The notes beneath the pieces are model-generated. The model was not told where the DNA came from. It saw nothing but the letters and a program-made list of their open reading frames with translations, and did not search any database. From Dactylorhiza incarnata (Eukaryota; Streptophyta; Magnoliopsida; Asparagales; Orchidaceae), in NCBI GenBank assembly GCA_033032865.1, contig JAWHQI010000051.1:10186001-10250000 (forward strand): a stretch of DNA of 64,000 nucleotides, given 5' to 3'. Made by a program: the position numbers and the translations under genes. Of this stretch, positions 11,832 to 22,402 are shown piece by piece. Positions within the stretch are counted from its first letter, which is position 1. Each line of letters opens with the position of its first letter.

Positions 11832-12951
11832 GTGGTGATGGCTGTAAAGGAAGAATGGGAGGTATGGGTGTCAACCATTACTATTTTGTTATGCCCTTTT
11901 CTGCAGAGTGGGTGCCATCCTTTGATGGCGACTGTTCATGGACTGAGGAGGTCGGCTAGAGGCCTTGGTAGAGGAGTTGAGGGCCATGGGCCTCCATTCC
12001 TCAAAAGCTCCTAATCCTTAAATCTTTTGGAAAAAATGCCTATTTTTCCCCCATGCCAATCTTCTCTCTCGAACTCCAAGAGATTGGGTGCCAATAGGAA
12101 TATGACCTACTGGTTATTCTTCGGTTGGGGCCTTAGTCCATTTGGAGTTCACTTGGGCATTTGATTTCCTCCTTTAGGCTCAATGTTGACCATGGTTGAC
12201 TTTTGGGTTGACTTGGTCAAATTGGTGAGTAGGTTACCCCACTTTATGGTCATAAGTCCTATGGCCATACCCAAAGTTCATTGAACCATGGTGTGGCTCC
12301 AATTGAGTTAATTGATCCATTTGGTGTGAGTTTGACCCAAATTGGCCTAAGTTTGACTTTGGTCAAATTGGAAGGATTGGTTGACCACATGATGGGGCTT
12401 TGGGTCCAATGGGTCCTTACTGGGGTTAGAAGGTTAGGGGTGAGGTCAATTTAACCAATTTAAGGTCAATTGATCCTTAATTGGGCTTGATTTTAATTAT
12501 GTTGACCATGAGTTGACTTTGGTCAATTCTTTGAAATTGTGTGAGACCAATTAGTGATTATTGACCTAATGACCGTCCTTAGTGATTAGGAGGACCTAGG
12601 TGAGGTCCATTTGAGGTATTGGATGTCAATTGAGTTTAATTGTGTTGAATACTACTATGTTGACCTATGTTTGACTTGTGTCAAATTGGCCTATTTGGTT
12701 GACCAACTGATGAGGCTTTTGGTCAAGTGATTATCCATTAGAGTTAGGAACATAGTGGCGAGGCCAATTTGTACTTGTAAGTTCAATTTGGCTAGTTTGA
12801 CCTATGTTACGTTGTGCTCACTTCTGAGCACGATGTAAGTTCACCTTAACACAATGGCTCCTAAGGTCATCTTCTTGCCTCCACTCCCCATTCTCACTAC
12901 ATATTATGCACCAACACTCTCATGGGGTCTGGTAGAATTAGGGATGTTACA
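11832..12951 (-). repeat. G2 3' LTR, right segment (W-box rich)
   Basis: Continuation of the G2 LTR after G1. It starts with the right copy of the duplication GTGGT (11832-11836) and ends GTTACA at 12951, that is TGTAACATCCC on the minus strand, a common start for plant gypsy LTRs. Similar to 49747-50842. The 12185-12800 part is unusually dense in TTGACC/TTGACT hexamers on both strands (about 19 by hand count). Confidence 0.8.
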
Positions 12952-14871
12952 AATCCCAATATACAAAAATAATAATTTCATCCTCAAAATTTAAGTTTAG
13001 GTCTATGTGATTCTAAGCAATTTGAGAATAAGGAATTTTAGAAGTGTTTAGGTTGTACCTGAGGTGAAAAGTACTAGGTATTTCTACCTCATGAAGTCCC
13101 TTGGTTCCCATGTGTGCTCTTCTCATCCATGATTGGACCACAACACCTTGATGAGGGGGACCTTCTTCCTTCGCAAGACTCAGATGACTCTGCCATCGAT
13201 ACGGATGGGCTCCAGACGGACTGATCTTTCAGATGGTATCGAGCCTGCTATAGACGTAACATGCTGCTCCAGCTGAAGTAAGGCTCTCCAAAGTGAGGAC
13301 ATGTGGAATACGTTATGCAGGTTTGCCAACTACTGTGGCAGCTCCAGCCTATAAGCCAAGGGTTCGATCCGTTCTAGGATTTTATACGGCTCCATAAATC
13401 AAGGGCTGAGCTTCTTCTGTCCTCCCACTCGCGAGACACCATGCACTGGCGGTATCTTCAAGAAAACATTGTCTCTCATCTAGAATTCCACCTTTCGATG
13501 CCTCGCATCATAATACTTGGCCTGCCGACTCTGAGCCTCCAACATCCGGTCACGGATCATCCGTACTAGTGCATTTGTATCATCTATGTACTCTGATACA
13601 AGTGCCCTTGGATCCTCGTTCTAGACCCAAAATAGCGGCGTCCAACACTTCCTCCCGTAAAGGGCCTCATATGGTGTCATCCCAATGCTCGCCTAGTGGT
13701 TGTTGTTGTAGGAAAACTTTATCAATGGTAACAGCCTCTCCCAGGGTTTCCCGATATCTAGAATACACAAACGCAGCAAGTCCTCCATCGTCCAATTGAT
13801 GCGCTCTGTCTGTCCGTCGATCTAGGGATGGAAGGCGGTACTGAAGTTAAGCCAAGATCCTAAGTATGCTTACACCACCCTCCATTACCTCGAAGCGAAG
13901 CGACCATCTCTATCTAAAGCAATCATGCTGGGCAGGCCATGATACCTGTCGATCTGCTCCACAAATAATCTAACTAACATATCAACTGGAGCGTCCTTCC
14001 AGACTTGAATGAATCTGTCCACCTTTGTTAATCTGTCCACTATGACCCAGAAGGAATCGTGCCCGGAGTGGGATTAAGGTAGTTCATGCACAAATTCTAT
14101 GGCAATGTCCTCGAACTTACACAATTGGACTGGCAACTGCTGTAGTAAACCTTCAAAGCTCTTGTACTCGGCCTTCACCTGCTGGCAGGTCTCACAGTGT
14201 GTCACCCAAGATATGAGCTCCATATTCATTCTGGGCCAGTACATCTCCTTCCATAGGTCTGCCGTCATCTTGGTGATCCTGGGGTGTACTGAATATCGAG
14301 TGTAGTGTGCCTCCCTGAGTATGTCCTCCCGGATCCCAGCTCACGCGGGTATGTAGGTACGGCCCCAGAAATGAATGAGGTCATCCCGTAATGAGTAGTC
14401 TCCTGAATTACACCCTTCTAGGGATTTGAGTACCATCTCCAGTACTGTATCCTGCCTCTATTGTGTCCTGATACAGTCTCGAATGTCACAGGTATTGCTC
14501 AAAGAGGCTAAGTACTCCTCATAGATCTCAGGCTCAGCGCAGGATACCAATGTGATCTCCATGTCCTCTAGCGTCTTCACCAGCTCCATATCCATCACTC
14601 AGGGCTCCAATCCAGTTCTTCCAGCTCTCTTGCTTAAGGTATCTGCCACCGTGTTTTCCTTCGCCAAGTGATAGTGCATGGTGTAGTCGTAATCGCATAG
14701 GAACTCTAACCACCTCTGTTGGCATTGGTTCAGGTCCTTCTGTGTATCTATATACTAGAGTTTCTTATGATCTGAGAAGATCTCACAATGAACACCATAC
14801 AGATAATGCCTACAAAGCTTTAAGGTGAAGATCACAGCCTCGAGCTCTAAATCATATACTGGGTAGTTCTT
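12952..14871 (-). pseudogene. G2 pol fragment: RNase H end to integrase
   Basis: Minus-strand Ty3/gypsy pol with many stops and frameshifts. From the right: the RNase H C-terminal part (KNYPVYDLELEAV, then YGVHCEIFSDHKK at 14760-14800), a tether region, and an integrase zinc-finger remnant (HCETCQQVKAEY at about 14170-14200). The core follows with [10 protein letters not shown] near 14050 and a QSRQAKYYDARH block near 13510-13540. The tail IKVLWSNHG near 13130 is followed by the GAGGATGAAATT motif common just before plant gypsy LTRs. It joins the segment starting at 18894 across the copia insertion. It is similar to, but distinct from, the plus-strand fragment at 1-740. It is not functional. 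Confidence 0.85.
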
Positions 14872-16078
14872 GAGGAAGTGTATATGACACAACCCGAGGG
14901 TTTTGTATCTCCAAGTGAAGCCACTAAAATATGCAAGTTGAATCGATCCATCTATGGATTGAAACAAGCTTCTCGAAGTTTGAATCTGTGTTTTGATGAG
15001 AAGATCAAAGAGTTTGATTTCATCAAGAACGAAGATGAGCATTATGTTTACAAGAAGATTAGTGGGAGCATCGACGTTTTCCTGATAGTGTATGTAGATG
15101 ACATGCTGCTGATCGGGAATGACATTCCAACCCTGCAAGCTGTTAAGAACGGGCTAGGGGACTACTATTCAATGAAGGACTTGGGTGAAGCGACTTATAT
15201 ACTTGGTATTAAGATCTATAGAGATAGGTTGAAGAAGTTGTTGGGTTTGACCCAGAGTACATACATTGATAAGGTATTGAAACGGTTCAACATGCTTGAA
15301 TCCAAGAAGGGATTCTTATCCATGTCTCATGGTGTGAGTCTCTCTAAGGACCAGTGTCCTAAATCTTTGGAAGATAAGGACCGCATGAAGTTGATTCCAT
15401 ATGCCTCGACAATTGGATCAATCATGTATGCAATGTTATGTATTTGACCCGATGTCTCGTATGATTTGAGCATGACGAGAGGTATCAGTCTGATCCTGGT
15501 GATAGTCACTGGATAGCTGTCAAGAATATCCTAAAGTACTTGAGAAGGACTAAGGATACGTTCTTGGTGTATGGTGGAGAGGAAGAGCTCATTGGAAGTG
15601 GTTACACAGATGCTAGCTTCCAAACTAATAAGGACGATTCAAAGTCCCAATCAGGTTTTGTATTTTTCCTTAATGGAGGAGCTGTAAACTGGAAGAGTTC
15701 CAAGCAGGAGACAGTTGCCAATTCTACGACAGAAGCCGAGTATATTGTTGCCGCAAATGCGGCAAAGGAGGCTGTGTGGATTAGGAAATTCATCGGCGAG
15801 CTAGATGTAGTTCCTAGCATTGTTGATCTCGTAGTTCTCTACCGTGACAACAACGGTGCAATTGCCCAAGCTAAGGAACCTAGATCTCATCAGCGCTCCA
15901 AGCACATACTTCGGCGGTTCCATCTTATTCGAGAGATTGTCGATCGAGGAGATGTGAGCGTTTGCAGAGTACCGACTGAAGAAAACATAGCGGATCCACT
16001 AACAAAGCCTCTTACGCAAAAGAAGCATGATGGTCATGTTAGATCAATGGGTATTAGATACCTGAATGATCATCTTTA
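14872..16078 (+). pseudogene. Copia-A: Ty1/copia RT and RNase H fragment
   Basis: Plus-strand Ty1/copia pol 3' part. The first open stretch (to 15447) begins within RT at VYMTQPEGF, with SIYGLKQASRS and the catalytic YVDD (residues 72-75 from the ATG at 14878). A TGA at 15445-15447 and a frameshift near 15480 break it at the usual RPDVSYALS region. The second stretch (15540-16078) carries RNase H: GYTDASF, the STTEAEYI acidic motif, YRDNNGAIA and the C-terminal NIADPLTKPL. The whole 5' half (gag, protease, integrase, RT start) is missing and the left junction lies inside the G2 RNase H at about 14871. It was once an autonomous copia element and is now dead. Confidence 0.88.
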
Positions 16079-16985
16079 GTGGGAGCTTGGTGAATTGCAT
16101 GTTTGTTGGTTGCTTATTCATTTGATGAATTATGATATGTACTATATGTTTCATTTTATATTTATGGCAAGTTCTTTTATTATGTCAACTGTTTCTATAT
16201 GATAGACTAATTAACATAATGAATGCCCTTAGAATGTTTGCTTCCATAAGAATTCAAGTACGTGACTTGAATGTGTGGGCCTGTGTTTAAATGAAGCTTC
16301 ATTCTTAAATGGTCTCTAGTCGAGGTATCATCCTAGAAATTAGGGCGAGGATGAGACCATAAGACTAGCATGTGCGCTGACTGATGACCGGTTCTCACAG
16401 GTCATGATATTGTGATATCAAGTCATCACATGGGTACTTGTTAGGAACAAGTTGTACTGGACAGACCCACTGTGAGACTACTTTGTGGATTGTTAAATGA
16501 ACGTGTCACAAGTAGGTTTCAAGTGACAATTGTGTTTGTGGTCCTTTGACCTGAAGTCACAACATTCATCGGGTGAGGAACGTACTTTGATGTCATCTAA
16601 AGTCTTCTCTTGAGAAAGGTTGACGATAAGGGTGGTTGTTGGGTATGTTACGAATCATTTGGATGTTTGTGTGTGAGCAGAAATGGAATTTGTCCTCCTT
16701 TATGACAGGAGTTACATCCATGGGCCCCTTGATGGAATGAGACTGAGAAATGCATGGCCATGCTTGGTCGAGTCAATATATGATATTGAGCTCACCATTT
16801 TTTTGTCAGTCTATTCTAGATCAGGAAACTAGGATTGAACAATTATGAGAGTGACACGGTCCATGCCTCTAGTTCTATCCGTATGTAAGGGACAAAGGGA
16901 CAAGACAACACTGATACATTGGTCATGACAGGCTTATTGAGTTATGAACTCTTATTGCTTGGGTAGCAATGATGTATTGCTAGAT
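16079..16985 (+). other. Copia-A 3' untranslated region and probable partial LTR
   Basis: About 900 bp without coding potential, following the RNase H stop. A purine-rich GTGGGAGCTTGG directly after the stop resembles a copia polypurine tract, so the following sequence is probably the 3' LTR, but no second copy is present to define its ends. It is cut at about 16985 by copia-B. Confidence 0.5.
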
Positions 16986-18041
16986 GCTGCTCTATTCTGT
17001 GGATTTGGTGCTTCAGACTCAGACTCAAGCTTGTTCGTCAAGAAGAGCGGGGAGCTTCAAGTCATCGTGCTGCTATACGTCGATGATATGATCGTGACGG
17101 GGAACTCGAAGGAGGAGGTAGCGCAGCTTCGGGCCGAGCTGTCTATCAGGTTCGAGATGAAGGACTTAGGTGAGCTTCACCATTTCCTTGGACTCGAGGT
17201 GCAGAGGAAGGAAGGTGGAGTGCTGGTGACCCAGGCCGGATATGCGGAGCGAATCATGGAGCGTTTCGGCATGAAGGAAGGGAAGTGCACTTCCACACCT
17301 CTGGACAAGGCCACAAAACTTCGCAAGGATGAGGGGAGGATTCTGCAAGATCCGATGGTGTTCCGAGCTCTGGTTGGGAGCTTGATTTATCTGACGATCA
17401 CGAGGCCGGATATTGCATATGCCGTTGGCAGAGTGAGTCGATATATGGCGGAGCCACGGGTACCTCATCTGCTAGCGGCCAAGAATATTCTGAAGTATGT
17501 CAAGGTGACTTCGGACATGGGTCTTCTATACAGGAGGGATGCGGGTTTCAAGGTGCACGGGTACATGGATGCTGATTACGGGGGAGATTTGGATGATCGG
17601 ACGTCAACATCTGGATTCGTCTTCATGGCGGGCCCTACAACTATATCATGGTGCAGCAAGAAGCAGGATTCCGTGTCGGTCTCCACCACGGAAGCGGAAT
17701 ACAAGGCTTCGGCCTTGGCATTTCAGGAAGCCATCTGGCTTAGGAGGTTGGTGGGAGACGTCCATAAGGAGGTTCGGCAGCCGACTCTGCTACGCGGTGA
17801 CAACGAGAGTGCTCTCAAACTGGTTACCAATCCAGTTTGTCACGCGAGGACCATGCATATCGAGATCGAGCATCACTTCATACGGGAGAAGGTGCTGGAG
17901 GGATCTCTTTCGGTCGAGCATGTGCGGAGTGCGGACAATGTGGCAGACATCTTCACAAAGGCGCTGGCGAAGGGGCCGTTCACACGGCTAAGGAGCCTAC
18001 TGGGGCTAGTTTCAACTTCCCACTTCAGGAGGGAGTGTTGA
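16986..18041 (+). CDS. Copia-B: RT 3' half and RNase H (truncated Pol)
   Basis: Open through the native stop at 18041. From about 16988 it encodes the C-terminal half of a Ty1/copia RT (FCGFGASDSDSSLF; catalytic YVDD at residues 45-48 counted from the ATG at 16944), the thumb (FEMKDLGELHHFLGLEV) and the connection region. RNase H follows, with HGYMDADYGGD, STTEAEY and RGDNESA, ending IFTKALAKGPF. No stop interrupts this part, so it is younger than copia-A. The N-terminal RT half is missing here but is found in the opposite orientation at 18679-18891, showing a rearrangement within one element. The first 14 or so residues upstream of 16988 come from copia-A 3' sequence and are accidental. It belongs to the same family as C3. 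As it stands it is a Pol fragment without integrase. Confidence 0.88.
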   Translation, partial: AALFCGFGASDSDSSLFVKKSGELQVIVLLYVDDMIVTGNSKEEVAQLRAELSIRFEMKDLGELHHFLGLEVQRKEGGVLVTQAGYAERIMERFGMKEGKCTSTPLDKATKLRKDEGRILQDPMVFRALVGSLIYLTITRPDIAYAVGRVSRYMAEPRVPHLLAAKNILKYVKVTSDMGLLYRRDAGFKVHGYMDADYGGDLDDRTSTSGFVFMAGPTTISWCSKKQDSVSVSTTEAEYKASALAFQEAIWLRRLVGDVHKEVRQPTLLRGDNESALKLVTNPVCHARTMHIEIEHHFIREKVLEGSLSVEHVRSADNVADIFTKALAKGPFTRLRSLLGLVSTSHFRREC

Positions 18042-18678
18042 AATTGTTGAAGTGGAAGTTTGGAGGCTTTTGGACCTGGGCGGTCTGGGAGGAGGTCGGG
18101 CGGTCTGGCGTGACCGCACGACTTGGCGGTCTGCCTCTGCGGTCTGGCTTGTATTAGCTTAGCTGCGTTCTCCTGGCATGACCACTGGTATCTGGTCTAA
18201 GGCGATTGAAGGTGAAGGCCGCGAGGTCTGTCTCTGACCGCGTGGCGGGTTGATCATTTCCATGTTCTTCCAGAATGCGGTCTGGTGGCTGACCGGGCTT
18301 TCTGGTGGTGTATGCGGACTAAGGGACTTAGTCGTGCGGTCTCAGTTCGCGGTCTCAGAAGGAGACTAGTATGCGAGTTGGTTGCTATTCGCAGTCTCAG
18401 GAGGAGACCGGCATGTAGACAGGAGTTTGCGAGCTTATGGCAAACTGGCTGTGTTCGCGGTCTCGGGCGAACACAGGTGGTGAACAGCTTCGGGCGGTCT
18501 GGCGATCTCCTTTGAGTCGCGATCTGCTGTGAGAGTGGCGTTCTCTCATAGTTGATGTTGAAGCTGGCAAGTTCACCAAAATGAAGCAGGAGTACTGTTG
18601 CTGATCGCGCGGTGTGACCGGTCAGGTCGCGCAGTCTGGAGGGTGGTGATCCTATCTCATAGGGTGGTGACTGGATCA
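18036..18678 (+). repeat. Copia-B 3' LTR, truncated
   Basis: Begins TGTTGAAATTGTTGAAG directly after a GGAGGGAG purine tract and overlaps the last codons of pol. It resembles the C3 LTR start TGTCAAATTTTTGAAG. Rich in GCGGTCT/AGACCGC repeats. It ends at about 18678, well short of the roughly 1.25 kb C3 LTR, where the inverted RT fragment begins. Confidence 0.75.
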
Positions 18679-18893
18679 GGTCCCACACTTCGGCGCTTGC
18701 TTCAACCCATACAGGGCCTTCTTCAGCTTGCAGACATGCTCCGGAAAATCTTCAGACACGAAGCCTGGTGGCTGAACCATGAAGATATCCTTGTCAATCT
18801 CGCCGTACAAGAAAGCGATCTTGACGTCGAGCTGCCAAATCTCCCATCCACTGAACGCCGCCAAGGCAATGATGAACCGAACTGAAGTCATTT
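18679..18893 (-). pseudogene. Copia-B: RT 5' half, inverted
   Basis: Minus-strand RT segment MTSVRFIIALAAF ... WQLDVKIAFLYGEIDKDIF ... ALYGLKQAPK (18676-18891), the part of a copia RT that normally lies just upstream of FCGFGASD. It stops at QAPK, and about 11 residues between the two halves (AWYGKIAEYLQ in C3) are absent. At 18893 it joins the G2 RNase H. Confidence 0.85.
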
Positions 18894-20470
18894 TTGTGTC
18901 TCATGCTTCTTCTATTGTCTTTAAGCATATGCTATGATGTGATTTTGTTGCATCAATACTGCACCCATCCCCTGGTAAGATGCGTCGGTGTAGATTTGGA
19001 ATCCTTCCTTCCTAGATGGAAGGGCATGGATTGGGGTTGAGGTGAGCCCGTCCTTCAACTCCTGGAATGCTGCCTCACACTACCCTGTCCAATTAAATGT
19101 GGCATCATTCTACATCAAGGATGTAAGAGGGAGCGCTACCTTCGAGAATCCCCGTGCGAATTTGTGATAATAGCCCGCTAATCAGAGGAAGCTACGAACA
19201 TCTAATGCCAACTTCAGCTGCGGTCACTCCCTAACTGCCGGCTCCTTGGCAGGGTCTACTGCCAACCCAGCCCCACTGATAGTGTGCCCCAAGAATGCTA
19301 CCTCCTGTAGCTAGATTTTGCACTTTGAGAACTTAACATATATCTAATGCTCCCTCAGCTTGCCCAACACCATTGTCAAGTGCTGGGTATGGTCCTCCCT
19401 AGTCCTAGAGTAGATCAAAATATCATCGATGAAGACTATGTTGAAGATTTCCAAGTATGCTTCGAAGAAACAGTTCATCATACTCATGAATGCGGAGGTA
19501 GCATTCGTGAGCCCGAAAGTCATCACTGTGAACTCGTATAAACCATAGCGCGAGATAAATGCCATCATTGGTATATCCTCCTCCTGTAACCTCAGCTGGT
19601 GATACCCTGATCTCAGGTTGAGCTTGGAGAACTAGTGGGCTCCCTGAAGCTGGTCAAACAACTCGTAGATCATCGGTAGCGGGTAAGTATTCCGCACCGT
19701 CAGCCGACTCATCTCCCGGTAGTCGATGTAGAGTCAGTGCGACCCATCCTTCTTCTTCACAAATAGCATCGGGGCTCCCCATGGTGATGAGCTCGTCCTA
19801 ACAAATCCTGACTCTACTAGCTCCTGGAGCTGCGTGAGGAATTCAACATGCTCTGTAGGTTCCATACTGTATGGTGCCTGAGACACAGGCCTGGATCTAA
19901 GTACCACCTAAATCTGAAAGCCCACATCTCGTCGTGGGGGTAGTACGAGCAACTTTTCCAGAAGTACATCAGAAATGTCCCGAACCACTGGGATATCTAC
20001 AATGGAGGCCTCCGCCTCCACCATCCCAAAGCAGACCAGCTATACCTCATCCCCCTGATAATGGGCTTTGTCAGCCTGAATAGATGATATTAAAAGATGG
20101 GAGATGTGAGACGGGTCTAATACCTTTGATTACCACATCAGAGCCTACATGCCTCAGTACGATCTTCTTTGTCAGGCATTCGATTCTGGCATGGTTCCAG
20201 TGTATCCAATTCATGCCCAGGATGAAATCAAAATCTGGCATCTTCAGAAGTGTCGTCGTTGCCTCAAATGACATTCCTCCAATCTCTACCTCCATGTTGC
20301 ACTTGGAGCACGACACTATCTCTGACCCGCCCAGGAGTCACACCTTCCTTTAGATGCCTTCAAAATGCTAAACTCGGTCCAGATCGTTTACGAACTCCTC
20401 GGAGACAAATGAGTGCGAGACACCCGTGTCAAATAAGGTGAATGCGGGGTTTGCCATAGACAAACACTAT
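18894..20470 (-). pseudogene. G2 pol fragment: protease, RT and RNase H start
   Basis: Minus-strand gypsy pol. From the right: a degenerate protease with an LFDTG-like site near 20430 and the PDFDFILGMNWI flap region at about 20200-20240; RT with the usual KKDGS region near 19750, GHYEF-type GLYEFTVMTFGLTNATSAFM at 19500-19550 and catalytic FIDD at about 19430; then the RNase H start YTDASYQGMGAVLMQQ near 18960-19000, which breaks off at KKHET and resumes at 14871 as NYPVYDLE. Several in-frame stops. Once a complete polymerase, now inactive. Confidence 0.85.
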
Positions 20471-20599
20471 ACCTGGGGTGGTTTTTTTGTTGTTCGGGTT
20501 ATAAGTCTCAATAAAGTTGAGGTCTTTGCAAGGTACTATATAATTATAAAGAAATCATTCAAGTACTTGTGATGACCTCCTCGGGGTTTCTTTCCTAAT

Positions 20600-20948
20600 C
20601 AAATTCCAGAGCATACACATGTTCCAGCCTTTGGCCTCTACTGTGATGTATCTTATCCCGACCCCATCCTTGGCCTCAGCCCTGATGTGTTGGTGTTGGA
20701 GGGGCTGGTGGAGGAGGAGGGGAGTTGGAGAAAATAGCTGGGCGCAATTCGCTCTGATATGCCCTAGTTGGTGTCATCCAAAGCATACTACTAGGCGGAA
20801 TCCTCTATCATCGTGCCTCAGTGGATCCTGAATCCGCACTGGTGGAGGGACTAACACTGCAGGAGGCTGCTGGTCTGACCTAAAGTGAGGACGAGGATGT
20901 CCTCCACCTCTCCTATGTCTCATAATCCTGCCCCACTGCGGTCCCCTA
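20600..20948 (-). pseudogene. G2 gag C-terminal part with zinc knuckle
   Basis: Minus-strand reading with a proline- and arginine-rich stretch and one CX2CX4HX4C knuckle (CFGCHQLGHIRANC, about 20740-20780). It is the C-terminal part of the G2 Gag; the preceding part lies at 36506-36878 on the far side of C1. Confidence 0.75.
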
Positions 20949-22390
20949 TGTTGGATCTACTAGCGCCCTTGGAGGGGGGGGGGGGGGTGAATAAGTGTTT
21001 TAATCAATTAATGGAGTTTTAAAGGAAATACTTCAAGATTGTGCTTCCTTGAGCTACCGCTTGGCGGTAACCCTACCGTGTGGCGTTAGCTTAGGAAATA
21101 GCACTGTAAATATAGAATATCATTTTGCGATTTGCAATGCTTCAACCAATGTTCCTCCAGAAATTCACAGCAAGAGATCTCCATGATGCCGAAGATCGGA
21201 GGTGATGAATATTAAAACATTGGGTTTTCAATAACGACCTTAATCCTAGGACCGGTTGGCTCTCTTCCTTTCCTCCCTAGAAAAGTCTTCAAGCCGCTCC
21301 TCACCTTCCTCCCAGTAAGGGTCTTGGAGCCCGCTAGATCTCCCAAATCTAGACGCTCTCCCAGGATGATTTCCTACAGAATCCTCCCCGGATTCTGATG
21401 ACCTCCGTAGTCGATTTCCATAGATTCCAAACAGGTTACCGACATCCACACCGGACGATTTCCAACAGCAAAATTGTAAAATAACAAAAGAGAAGAACAA
21501 AAAGAGATGAAAAGTTGTGCTCCCTCTACAAATGTCTGTAGATGTAGTGAGCGAATGACGCTTTTGATGTTCGTGTAGGATGCACTGGTTGGTGCTTAGA
21601 TTCTCATTCTTAATCTGCACACCGATGACTTCTTCGTTATAGCTTGAGGAATAGCGTTCTTCACATCCACTGATGGCTCCTTGGTGCAGAAACAGTTAAA
21701 CAACCTGCTTCTTCTTTTAGGTTTTGGCTGCAACACATCTGGAAAAGAAAAGAAGGCTTTTATAGTTGGTTCATTAAGTTACCACCGGCCGTAAAGTTAT
21801 CGCGTAGCGGTAGCCTCTTTATGCACTTTCGCCAGCTGTCTAGCACCAAATCAGGAAGGTGTCGAAGAGCATTCTCTTATTGTCTTTGGATAGCACGATG
21901 CGGTGGGCTTAGCGCTTCACAGTTGTAGTCACATCGAATCATTCTCGGTGACAGCAGAGCACCAAGTCAACGTATTCTTCTCGTCGATAAGCTAGCGTTG
22001 GGGGTAGGCTAGCGCCTGCGGTAGTAGTTACATCGCAATCGTCACGACGCCATGGTCTCAAGTCGATGCATCCTTCAAGTCGATGTTGGTAGTCTCGTCG
22101 ACATAGCTAGAGCCTGTGGTAGGTTAGCACGCGACAATAGTCTTCTTGATGATATCATCTCGATGACATAAGTCTTCCCGTCGATATTTTTCTTTGCGTC
22201 GATAGCCAATCACATCAATATGGCTAGCATTGGCGGTAGGACTAGCGCCCGACGGTAGGTCAGAAAGAGTAGAGTTATTGACGTCTTCATACCTGTAAAC
22301 CTGCACACTATACCCAAGACATGTACGATCAAATACAGTATGGGATTTAATATTGTCAAACTAAAGAGATGCAGAACGTATGTTCCAACA
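20949..22390 (-). repeat. C1 3' LTR
   Basis: 1442 bp, bounded by TGTTGGATC and GTTCCAACA, an imperfect 9-bp terminal inverted repeat. Matches 28136-28566 plus 35440-36505. Contains a run of 14 G at 20974-20987 next to a GGTGAATAAG block; the other LTR has only 6 G there. Confidence 0.85.
20974..20987 (+). repeat. Poly-G run in C1 LTR
   Basis: Fourteen consecutive G in the LTR block that has six G in the other copy, so this is a homopolymer expansion. Exact length should be treated with caution. Confidence 0.8.
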
Positions 22391-22402
22391 AACTCCCGCT
22401 TT
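22391..22402 (-). promoter_or_regulatory. C1 polypurine tract
   Basis: Minus strand AAAGCGGGAGTT immediately before the 3' LTR start TGTTGGAAC. Confidence 0.65.
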
